Shown here in pieces: positions 1 through 6,194 of a stretch of 6,194 nucleotides of DNA; position 1 is the stretch's first letter; each line of letters opens with the position of its first letter. The notes under the pieces were generated by a model. That model was not told where the DNA came from. It saw only the letters and a program-made list of their open reading frames with translations, and did not search any database. The translations under genes and the position numbers were made by a program. This DNA is from Hyphomicrobiales bacterium (GTDB lineage: Bacteria; Pseudomonadota; Alphaproteobacteria; Rhizobiales; Kaistiaceae). The DNA lies in contig JAFKJZ010000345.1 of assembly GCA_017305815.1 (NCBI GenBank), positions 1 to 6,194 of the forward strand, written 5' to 3'.

Positions 1-130
1 TCCCTACAACAACCACTACTGGAAGAACTGGCCGAGCTCGACCAACATCGCCGACGGCACCAACGGTGCGTTCTGGGCGCATACCGGCCTTCTGGTCGTC
101 ACGGGGCTTCAGCCGACCGGCGCGAAGTAG
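1..130 (+). CDS. C-terminal end of an ABC importer substrate-binding protein (family 5, peptide/opine/nickel type), 5'-truncated
   Basis: The frame starting at base 2 stays open for 42 codons and ends at TAG 128-130. The visible tail begins PYNNHYWKNWPSS and ends GLQPTGAK. A YWKNWPS motif followed by a short aromatic stretch and a terminal L-x-P is typical of the extreme C-terminus of family-5 periplasmic binding proteins (the DppA/OppA group), where it packs on the ligand-binding lobes. The gene ends 75 nt before a DppB-type permease on the same strand, the usual order for such importers. The protein would be exported and would capture the substrate in the periplasm. The signal peptide and ligand-contact residues lie outside the window, so substrate cannot be judged from this piece. 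Family assignment rests on a short tail plus context. Confidence 0.8.
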   Translation, partial: PYNNHYWKNWPSSTNIADGTNGAFWAHTGLLVVTGLQPTGAK

Positions 131-144
131 CCGCTTGCAACACA

Positions 145-172
145 AGGGCGCGCGTCCCCGGGCGCGCGCTCT
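145..172 (+). other. GC-rich stem-loop between the binding-protein gene and the permease gene
   Basis: Bases 145-154 (AGGGCGCGCG) pair with 163-172 (CGCGCGCTCT) around an 8-nt loop at 155-162, giving a 10-bp stem with one G-U pair. It begins 15 nt after the TAG of the binding-protein gene. There is no T tract after it, so it is not a classical intrinsic terminator. In many binding-protein-dependent operons a hairpin at this place stabilises the upstream mRNA or partly attenuates transcription, so the binding protein is made in excess over the membrane parts. That role is inferred from position; only the inverted repeat is seen directly. Confidence 0.5.
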
Positions 173-192
173 CCCGCTGGCAAGAGACCCCC

Positions 193-197
193 AGGAA
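193..197 (+). promoter_or_regulatory. Ribosome binding site supporting a GTG start
   Basis: AGGAA lies 8 nt before GTG 206-208. It decides the start of the first permease: no ATG is available in frame between the upstream stop at 128-130 and the first membrane helix, so GTG is the only sensible initiator. Confidence 0.55.
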
Positions 198-205
198 CGT
201 TTCCA

Positions 206-1204
206 GTGACCCTTAAGCTTGCAATCCGGCGCCTGCTCTTCCTCGTTCTGGTTATCTGGGCCGCGTCGACCATCGTCTTCTTCATCCCTCGCCTGTCGAA
301 CCGGAACGCGCTCCGCGAGCGCTTCGGCGAACTGGCCCGCACCGGCGGTTTCTCGCCGCAGGATCTCGAAAAGATCATTGCCTCGATGCAGCAGCAATTC
401 GGCCTCGATCAGCCGTTGCTGCATCAATACTGGACCTATTTGGGCAATCTCGTGCGGATGGACTTCGGCTATTCGCTGTACCGCTATCCCTCGACCGTGT
501 CGGAGCTGATCGCGCAGTCGCTGCCCTGGACGATCGGCCTGCTGCTGGTGACCACCGTCCTGAGCTTCATCATCGGCAATCTGCTCGGCGCCGTCGCCGC
601 CTGGCCGCGCGCGCCGCGCTGGCTGCGCATGACCGCCACGCCGTTCATCCTGCTAACCGGCGTGCCGCCGGTGATCATGGCCATCCTGCTGATCTTCTTC
701 ATCGGCTTTCGCCTGAAATGGCTGCCGCTCGGCGGCGCCTATTCGGTCGGCATCGTGCCCACCTGGTCGTGGAGCTTCGCCCTGGATATGCTGAGGCACC
801 AGATCCTGCCGGCACTGGCGCTCATCTTCGGCTCGGTCGGCGGCTGGGTGCTGTCGATGCGCGGCATGGGCATCACCATCCAGGGCGAGGACTATGTGAA
901 CTTCGCCGAGCACAAGGGGCTGACCGGCGGCCGTATCTTCCGCGACTACTATCTCCGCAATGCGCTACTGCCGCAGATCACGGGCCTCGCTTTGGCGCTC
1001 GGCACCGTCATCGGTTCCGCCATCATCGTCGAGGGCCTGTTCGGCCTGCCGGGGATCGGCAACATGCTCAACCTCGCCATCCGCGCCAACGACTTCCCGA
1101 CGATCTACGGCATCGTGCTGTTCATCACGATCGCGGTCGCGCTGCTGATGACGCTCGTGGAGTTCATCTATCCGCTGCTCGATCCCCGCATCAAGAATTC
1201 GTAG
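206..1204 (+). CDS. ABC importer permease, DppB/OppB type
   Basis: Inner-membrane subunit of a peptide/opine/nickel-family importer that, with the next permease, forms the translocation path. The 332 residues match the usual family length. An N-terminal membrane helix (about 8-28) is followed by a periplasmic segment containing QFGLDQPLLHQYWTYL (65-80), which is typical of DppB-type proteins. Further hydrophobic helices lie near 108-132, 145-168, 199-216, 258-280 and 301-323. The cytoplasmic EAA-type coupling loop, which contacts the ATPases, is at about 230-262 (YVNFAEHKGL then RNALLPQIT). It is followed by FGLPGIGNML (279-288) and the family-typical ending LLDPRIKN. The start is GTG with AGGAA upstream. 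The stop TAG 1202-1204 overlaps the next gene's Shine-Dalgarno, indicating tight operon coupling. Substrate cannot be read from the permease; the downstream sugar-acid genes argue for a non-peptide ligand. Confidence 0.93.
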   Translation: MTLKLAIRRLLFLVLVIWAASTIVFFIPRLSNRNALRERFGELARTGGFSPQDLEKIIASMQQQFGLDQPLLHQYWTYLGNLVRMDFGYSLYRYPSTVSELIAQSLPWTIGLLLVTTVLSFIIGNLLGAVAAWPRAPRWLRMTATPFILLTGVPPVIMAILLIFFIGFRLKWLPLGGAYSVGIVPTWSWSFALDMLRHQILPALALIFGSVGGWVLSMRGMGITIQGEDYVNFAEHKGLTGGRIFRDYYLRNALLPQITGLALALGTVIGSAIIVEGLFGLPGIGNMLNLAIRANDFPTIYGIVLFITIAVALLMTLVEFIYPLLDPRIKNS

Positions 1205-1214
1205 GAGCGCCAGC

Positions 1215-2123
1215 ATGTCGACCATCGCGCTGCCGCCAGCCGAGACAACCCGCATCGAACAGCCGGGACGCGCCATCCGCGTCATGCGCTACCTGCGCCG
1301 CAACAAGGGCCTGGCGATCGGAGTCCTGATCCTGCTCGGGCTGGCCGCCTTCACCGTCATCGGCCTGATGACGATCAATCCGAAGCACGCCTATCCGCTC
1401 TCGGCCGCGCTCAAGAAGCCGCCAAGCTGGCGCTATCCGTTCGGCACCGACTTCTTCGGTCGCGACCTCTATGCAGCGATGGTCGTCGGCATGTGGCAGA
1501 CGGCCGTGATCGGCTTGCTTGCCGGCGGCGTGGGCACCGTGATCGGCGTCATCTTCGGCTTCATCTCGGCTTATTTCAGCGGCCGCGTCGACGCGACGAT
1601 ACGCACCGTCTGCCAGATCCTGACGCCGATCCCGGTCCTCATGATCCAGGTCGTCATCGCCGGCTCGCTCGACAAACGCGACGTGACCATCCTGACCATG
1701 GCGATGATCGTGGTGTTGCTCGCCTGGATGGGCCCGACGCTTGTGATCCGGTCGCAGGTGCTGACGATGAAGGAGAGGCAGTTCGTCGCCGTCGCCAAGC
1801 TCTCCGGCGTCAGCGACCTCGGCATCATCTTCAAGGAGATCATGCCCTGCCTGCTGCCGTTCATCGCGGCCGCCTTCGTGGCCCAGGTGTTCGCGGCGGT
1901 GTTCGCCTCGTTCTACCTCGCCGTGCTCGGCCTCGGCCCGCTGCGCGAGCCGCTCCTCGGCAATTTGATCTGGGCGGCGCAGTCGCAGGGCGCCTTCTTC
2001 AATGGCTGGTGGTGGTGGCCGATCATCCCGTCCGTCGCGATGATCCTGATCCTGGGGTCGCTCGCCCTCATCAACATGGGGCTCGACGAACTCGCCAATC
2101 CCCGAATCCGGAGGACGGAGTGA
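1215..2123 (+). CDS. ABC importer permease, DppC/OppC type
   Basis: Second inner-membrane subunit of the importer, 302 residues, usual for the family. A hydrophilic N-terminal tail precedes the first helix (about 31-52). The DppC hallmark GTDFFGRD (77-84) follows, then helices near 95-118, 137-150, 157-177, 212-238 and 268-288. The EAA-type coupling loop lies near 190-215 (FVAVAKLSGVS then MPCLLPFI). The ending, GLDELANPRIRR, matches the common LNDALDPR-type tail of this family. AGGAG at 1203-1207 sits 7 nt before ATG 1215 and shares bases with the previous stop codon. A run of four tryptophans (265-268) marks the start of the last helix, a moderately unusual version of the aromatic patch seen there. 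It is expected to pair with the upstream permease as a heterodimer. Confidence 0.93.
   Translation: MSTIALPPAETTRIEQPGRAIRVMRYLRRNKGLAIGVLILLGLAAFTVIGLMTINPKHAYPLSAALKKPPSWRYPFGTDFFGRDLYAAMVVGMWQTAVIGLLAGGVGTVIGVIFGFISAYFSGRVDATIRTVCQILTPIPVLMIQVVIAGSLDKRDVTILTMAMIVVLLAWMGPTLVIRSQVLTMKERQFVAVAKLSGVSDLGIIFKEIMPCLLPFIAAAFVAQVFAAVFASFYLAVLGLGPLREPLLGNLIWAAQSQGAFFNGWWWWPIIPSVAMILILGSLALINMGLDELANPRIRRTE
2110..2122 (+). promoter_or_regulatory. Two overlapping start signals for the first ATPase gene (GTG 2120 or ATG 2129)
   Basis: GGAGG 2110-2114 lies 5 nt before an in-frame GTG at 2120-2122, which would overlap the permease stop TGA 2121-2123 as GTGA. A second GGAG at 2117-2120 lies 8 nt before ATG 2129. 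Both are workable. ATG is preferred because of codon strength and spacing; the GTG start would add only three residues (VTA, with fMet at V). Confidence 0.4.
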
Positions 2124-2128
2124 CCGCC

Positions 2129-3161
<1,033 letters not shown>

Positions 3162-3162
3162 C

Positions 3163-4170
3163 ATGGCCGATCTCCTGCGGCTCGAAGACGTCTCCAAGGT
3201 CTATACGGGCGGGCTCACCGGCGGGCGCTCGACGATTGCGCTGCGCAATTTCTCGATGACGCTGAAGGAAGACGAGCCGACCATCCTGACCGTCGCCGGC
3301 GAGAGCGGCAGCGGCAAGACCACGCTCGCCATGCTGCTGCTCGGCTTCATCACGCCGTCGGCCGGCCAGATCATCTATCGCGGCAAGAATGTCGCCAGCC
3401 TGCACGGCAAGGAACGGCTGGCCTATCGCCGCGAGGTGCAGGCCGTGTTCCAGGATCCGTTCGCCGTTTTCAACCCGTTCTATACGGTCGACCACCTGCT
3501 TTCCGTGCCGATCAAGCACTTCAAGCTGGCGAAATCGAAGGCCGACGCCCGCGACAAGATGGAAGAGGCGCTGACCGCGGTGGGCCTCCGGCCGGAGGAC
3601 ATCCTCGGCCGATTCCCGCACCAGCTCTCCGGCGGCCAGCGCCAGCGCATCAACGTCGCCCGCGCGCTGCTTTTGAAGCCGCGCCTGCTCATCGCCGACG
3701 AGCCGGTGTCGATGGTGGATGCGTCGCTGCGCGCGACGATCCTGGAAACGCTGCGCAACCTGCAGCGCGACCATGGCGTCTCGATCATCTACATCACGCA
3801 TGACCTGACGACTGCCTATCACATCGCGAAATCGATCGTCGTGCTCTATCGGGGCGCGGTGATGGAGGCGGGCGACGTCGACGCGGTTATCAAGGATCCG
3901 CAGCATCCCTATACGCAGCTGCTGGTCGACTCGATCCCCTGGCCCAATCTCGACCAGCGCTGGGGCGCGCAGCCGATCAAGGTGCGCGAGGCCGGCGGCG
4001 GCGGCGGCGAGGGCTGCCGCTTCCGTTCGCGCTGTCCTTTCGCGATGGACATCTGCGCAACCGACCCTCCGCTCTACCGGATCGGCGACAGTCACACCGC
4101 ATCCTGCTTCCGCTACGACCGCCAGCCGCTGGTCGCGCGGGAGAACCTGTCGGAGCTTCTGCCCGCCTGA
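3163..4170 (+). CDS. ABC importer ATPase, DppF/OppF type
   Basis: Second cytoplasmic ATPase of the importer, expected to form a heterodimer with the preceding one and drive substrate uptake. Counting from ATG 3163 (335 residues), the motifs are Walker A GESGSGKTT (46-54), Q-loop Q97, signature LSGGQ (155-159), Walker B LLIADEP (175-181), D-loop SMVD (183-186) and switch His213. The C-terminal oligopeptide-transporter domain starts at DPQHPYTQLLVDSIP (about 245-259). It includes four cysteines (285, 291, 298, 315) spaced like those in the partner. Equivalent cysteines have been reported to hold an iron-sulfur cluster in structures of related Opp/Dpp importers (recalled from literature, not shown here). 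A Gly5 run (278-282) precedes the cysteine cluster. An alternative ATG at 3145 would add MTARAD and overlap the frameshifted stop of the previous gene. The frame is complete with no lesion. Confidence 0.93.
   Translation: MADLLRLEDVSKVYTGGLTGGRSTIALRNFSMTLKEDEPTILTVAGESGSGKTTLAMLLLGFITPSAGQIIYRGKNVASLHGKERLAYRREVQAVFQDPFAVFNPFYTVDHLLSVPIKHFKLAKSKADARDKMEEALTAVGLRPEDILGRFPHQLSGGQRQRINVARALLLKPRLLIADEPVSMVDASLRATILETLRNLQRDHGVSIIYITHDLTTAYHIAKSIVVLYRGAVMEAGDVDAVIKDPQHPYTQLLVDSIPWPNLDQRWGAQPIKVREAGGGGGEGCRFRSRCPFAMDICATDPPLYRIGDSHTASCFRYDRQPLVARENLSELLPA
3994..4008 (+). repeat. (GGC)5 trinucleotide run encoding a Gly5 linker
   Basis: Five in-frame GGC codons encode residues 278-282 of the second ATPase, just before its first conserved cysteine. 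The run could vary in length without breaking the frame. It sits at a natural linker between the ATPase core and the cysteine domain, so variation would probably be tolerated. Confidence 0.6.
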
Positions 4171-4207
4171 CGCTCTTCTTCCCCCAGCGCCCACCCGTTC
4201 GATGAGG

Positions 4208-4223
4208 CCGGTCGCGCGACCGG
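4208..4223 (+). promoter_or_regulatory. Perfect 16-nt palindrome upstream of the UxuA-family gene, possible operator or hairpin
   Basis: CCGGTCGCGCGACCGG reads identically on both strands and is centred on CG in the 78-nt gap between the second ATPase and the UxuA-family gene. It could be a regulator-binding site, since LacI-family operators are palindromes with a central CG. It could also be an RNA hairpin with a 6-bp stem and a GCGC loop. No T tract follows, so it is not an obvious terminator. No convincing promoter boxes are visible around it. In so GC-rich a genome, short palindromes are fairly common, so function is uncertain. Confidence 0.35.
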
Positions 4224-4248
4224 TTGGAAATACAGGAACTTTGCAACG

Positions 4249-5172
4249 ATGCTCGAGATTGCTGAATTCATCAGCCCGACGCCGACGCCGGTCTGGAAGC
4301 TCGCGAAGCAGGCCGGCGTTGACCTGGCGGTGGGCTGGGACCTGGCGCCGCTGCAGCGGATGAAGGCGAACTACGAGGCGAACGGCTTCCAACTCCGCGT
4401 GATCGAGGCGCGGCCGCCGCTCAACCGGGCGAAGCGCGGCCTGCCGGGTCGCGACGAGGAGATCGCCACCGTCTGCACGCTGCTCGAAAACATGGGCACG
4501 CTCGGCGTCCCGGTCTGGTGCTACGAGTGGATGACAGACTTCAACTGGGTGCGCACCAATCTCGCCACCCCGTCGCGCGGCGGCTCGGTCGTCACCAGCT
4601 TCGACATCAACGACGTGCCGGTGGATCTGACGAGCAATCCGCCGATTGACGAGGAGGCGCTCTGGGCCAACCTCGAATACTTCCTGAAGAAGGTGCTGCC
4701 GGTCGCCGAGAAGGCCGGAGTGAAGATCTCGATGCATCCCGACGATCCGCCGCTGTCGCCGATCCGCGGCGTCGGCCGCATCATGCGCTCGATCGAGAAC
4801 TATCGCCGGCTGGTCGAGCTCGTGCCGAGCCCGATGAGTACGATCACGCTCTGCCAGGGCAATTTCACCCTGATGACCGATGATCTGCCCGGCGTCATCC
4901 GCTCCTTCGGCAAGAAGATTTCCTTCGTGCATTTCCGCGACGTGATCGGTGTCCCGACCCGCTTCGAGGAGGCGTGGCACGACGCCGGCAAGACCGACAT
5001 GCTCGCCTGCATGAAGGCCTATCGCGACATCGGCTTCGAGGGTGTGCTGCGGCCGGACCACGTTCCTACGGTCGAGGGCGACAGCAACGAGCATGCCGGC
5101 TACTCCGCCTTCGGGCGGCTCTACGCCATTGGCTACATCCGCGGCCTGCATCAGGCCGTCTACGCCGCATAG
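4249..5172 (+). CDS. UxuA-family (TIM-barrel) mannonate dehydratase-like protein, short form
   Basis: The 307-residue cytoplasmic protein is a clear relative of UxuA, which dehydrates D-mannonate to 2-keto-3-deoxygluconate in hexuronate breakdown. Shared elements, in order, are CYEWMTDFNWVRTNL (91-105), MHPDDPP (162-168), LCQGNF (201-206), FVHFRD (226-231), the segment RFEEAWHDAGKTDM (238-251), LRPDH (267-271) and GYSAFGRL (284-291). His163, Cys202, His228 and Asp270 correspond to the metal-binding residues of UxuA; His271 and Tyr285 also match conserved active-site positions (assigned from memory of the family). It is about 85 residues shorter than E. coli UxuA: the N-terminal WYGP-type motif is absent, and the long insert before the conserved HPDDPP is reduced. 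Substrate may therefore differ from mannonate, or the protein may be an isomerase/epimerase-like relative. AGGAA 4234-4238 precedes ATG 4249 by 10 nt. The gene follows the importer on the same strand and ends 11 nt before the SDR gene. Confidence 0.85.
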   Translation: MLEIAEFISPTPTPVWKLAKQAGVDLAVGWDLAPLQRMKANYEANGFQLRVIEARPPLNRAKRGLPGRDEEIATVCTLLENMGTLGVPVWCYEWMTDFNWVRTNLATPSRGGSVVTSFDINDVPVDLTSNPPIDEEALWANLEYFLKKVLPVAEKAGVKISMHPDDPPLSPIRGVGRIMRSIENYRRLVELVPSPMSTITLCQGNFTLMTDDLPGVIRSFGKKISFVHFRDVIGVPTRFEEAWHDAGKTDMLACMKAYRDIGFEGVLRPDHVPTVEGDSNEHAGYSAFGRLYAIGYIRGLHQAVYAA

Positions 5173-5183
5173 GATCACGCCCC

Positions 5184-6014
5184 ATGAAAATCGCCATCAC
5201 CGGAGCCACGGGCAGGATCGGCCGCGCCATCACGATCGAGGCGCTGCGTCAGGGCCATCATGTCGTGACGATCGATCGCGTCGCGCCGGCCGAGCCGGAA
5301 GAGCGGCCGAACTGCCGTTTCGTCCAGGCCGACATCGGCGACTACGAGGCGCTGGTCGCCGCCTTTCGGGGCTGCGACGCGCTGATCCACATGGCCGCCA
5401 TCCCCGCGCCGATCGGCTATCCCGATCATGTGGTGCACAACAACAACGTCGTCGGCAGCTACAACGCGCTCAGGGCGGCGGTCGAGGTCGGCATCCGGCG
5501 CATCGTGCAGGCGTCGAGCGTGAACGCGATCGGCCTTTCCTTCAGCCGGGAAGGGCACTTCGACTATTTCCCCGTCGACGAGGAGCACCCGAACCATAGC
5601 GAGGAGCCCTACAGCCTCTCGAAATGGATCTGCGAGCAGCAGGCCGACAGCTTCGCCCGCCGTTACGAGGACATTCGGATCGCCAGCATGCGGTTCCATC
5701 TCGTCGTCGACGAGCGGGCCAAGGCGACGGGCGTCTATTCGGCGGTGACCAAGGAGATGTCGAAGCATCTCTGGGCCTACACCCTCTACGACGCGGCCGC
5801 GCGCGCATGCCTGCTGGCGCTCGAGGCGCCGTTCACCGGCCACGAGGTGTTCTACATCGTCGCGCCGGACACGGTGCTGGAGATCCCGACGCTGGAACTC
5901 GCCCAGCGCTTCTATCCCGACGTGCCGATCCGCGGCGACCTCGGCGGCAATCGCAGCTTCTTCTCTTCCGCCAAGGCCGAGCGACTGCTCGGCTGGCGAC
6001 ACGATCCGAGCTGA
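5184..6014 (+). CDS. Extended short-chain dehydrogenase/epimerase (NAD-dependent oxidoreductase)
   Basis: This 276-residue Rossmann-fold protein is probably cytoplasmic. It shows the extended-SDR nucleotide motif GATGRIG (7-13) and Asp31 at the end of the second strand, which favours NAD over NADP. AD at 49-50, HMAAIP (69-74), the SSV segment (111-113) and the catalytic YSLSK pair (Tyr143, Lys147) follow. The tail FFSSAKAERLLGW is typical of NAD-dependent epimerase/dehydratase proteins. Its size and layout resemble uronate dehydrogenase, and Arg170 (MRFH) sits where that enzyme has a substrate-binding arginine. However, overall similarity cannot be measured here, and a sugar-acid oxidoreductase, lactone-forming dehydrogenase or epimerase are all possible. 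AGGA 5171-5174 lies 9 nt before ATG 5184, overlapping the stop of the UxuA-family gene, so the two are co-translated neighbours. By context it acts on a sugar acid in the same pathway. Confidence 0.85.
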   Translation: MKIAITGATGRIGRAITIEALRQGHHVVTIDRVAPAEPEERPNCRFVQADIGDYEALVAAFRGCDALIHMAAIPAPIGYPDHVVHNNNVVGSYNALRAAVEVGIRRIVQASSVNAIGLSFSREGHFDYFPVDEEHPNHSEEPYSLSKWICEQQADSFARRYEDIRIASMRFHLVVDERAKATGVYSAVTKEMSKHLWAYTLYDAAARACLLALEAPFTGHEVFYIVAPDTVLEIPTLELAQRFYPDVPIRGDLGGNRSFFSSAKAERLLGWRHDPS

Positions 6015-6065
6015 TCCCGTCCCTCGTCCGGATCGCCCGGCCTGATTTCACACAAGGCAGAATCC

Positions 6066-6194
6066 ATGAAAATCACCGACGTCAAAGTCATCGTCTGCTC
6101 GCCGGGGCGCAATTTCGTCACCGTCAAGATCCTGACCGACCAGGGGCTTTACGGCATCGGCGACGGCACGGTGAACGGGCGCGAGCTCGCCGTC
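6066..6194 (+). CDS. manD: N-terminus of enolase-superfamily D-mannonate dehydratase (ManD/RspA type), cut by window end
   Basis: The 43 visible codons begin [20 protein letters not shown] and continue [22 protein letters not shown]. This is the characteristic capping-domain start of the ManD/RspA branch of the mandelate racemase/enolase superfamily, particularly the PGRNFVT and NGREL elements. Characterised members dehydrate D-mannonate, and some D-gluconate, to 2-keto-3-deoxygluconate using Mg2+; others in the branch have little or no activity. The metal ligands and catalytic residues lie beyond the window, so the activity class cannot be checked. AAGG 6054-6057 precedes ATG 6066 by 8 nt. 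A 51-nt gap, with no terminator-like structure, separates it from the SDR gene, consistent with one operon. It is unrelated in fold to the UxuA-family protein two genes upstream. Confidence 0.82.
   Translation, partial: MKITDVKVIVCSPGRNFVTVKILTDQGLYGIGDGTVNGRELAV

Noticed and set aside
131..205. Sigma-70 type promoter before the first permease
   Set aside because: No convincing -35/-10 pair is visible. The gap is short and dominated by the GC hairpin, so read-through from the binding-protein gene is more likely.
1493..2128. Upstream extension of the first ATPase frame into the second permease
   Set aside because: The extension is out of frame with the permease and gives a low-complexity Arg/Asp-rich sequence. 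The ATPase fold begins shortly after residue 20 from ATG 2129.
4171..4248. Rho-independent terminator after the importer genes
   Set aside because: The palindrome has no following T tract, and the next gene continues on the same strand with related function.
4974..5183. Upstream extension of the SDR frame starting at ATG 4974
   Set aside because: It would overlap the UxuA-family gene by about 200 nt and add an arginine-rich stretch. ATG 5184 has a Shine-Dalgarno and begins right at the first Rossmann strand.
5175..6002. Minus-strand open frame of about 275 codons opposite the SDR gene
   Set aside because: It mirrors the SDR gene almost exactly, and the SDR strand carries the Rossmann and YxxxK motifs. 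No family signal is visible in the antisense translation.

Overview
The window is GC-rich throughout, strongly biased to G/C at third codon positions, and coding on the + strand almost end to end. Base composition, the style of the transporter proteins and the catabolic gene mix suggest an alphaproteobacterium, probably of the Rhizobiales. That placement is inference from style; no marker gene is present.

Layout: (1) 1-130 is the C-terminal tail of a family-5 (peptide/opine/nickel type) ABC substrate-binding protein, followed by a GC-rich stem-loop. (2) 206-4170 carries the rest of that importer in canonical order: DppB-type permease, DppC-type permease, DppD-type ATPase, DppF-type ATPase, with gaps of 1 to 10 nt. 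(3) After a 78-nt gap holding a perfect 16-nt palindrome, 4249-5172 encodes a short protein of the UxuA (TIM-barrel mannonate dehydratase) family. (4) 5184-6014 encodes an extended SDR, an NAD(P)-dependent oxidoreductase or epimerase. (5) From 6066 to the right edge runs the N-terminus of an enolase-superfamily D-mannonate dehydratase (ManD/RspA type).

Reading it together: this looks like one catabolic operon coupling a peptide-type ABC importer to hexuronate/aldonate metabolism. The transported compound is more likely a uronic-acid-containing saccharide or related acid than a peptide; this is inferred from the neighbours. The SDR could oxidise or reduce a sugar acid. Two unrelated protein folds that can each dehydrate mannonate-like acids to 2-keto-3-deoxy acids sit one gene apart.

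The main anomaly is the first ATPase gene. All nucleotide-binding motifs are intact, but one extra C in a CCCC run at 2926-2929 moves the conserved C-terminal domain into the +1 frame. It is either a sequencing/assembly indel, a recent mutation, or (least likely) a recoding site. No tRNA, rRNA, CRISPR array, insertion sequence or opposite-strand gene is supported. No gene-free stretch exceeds 80 nt.
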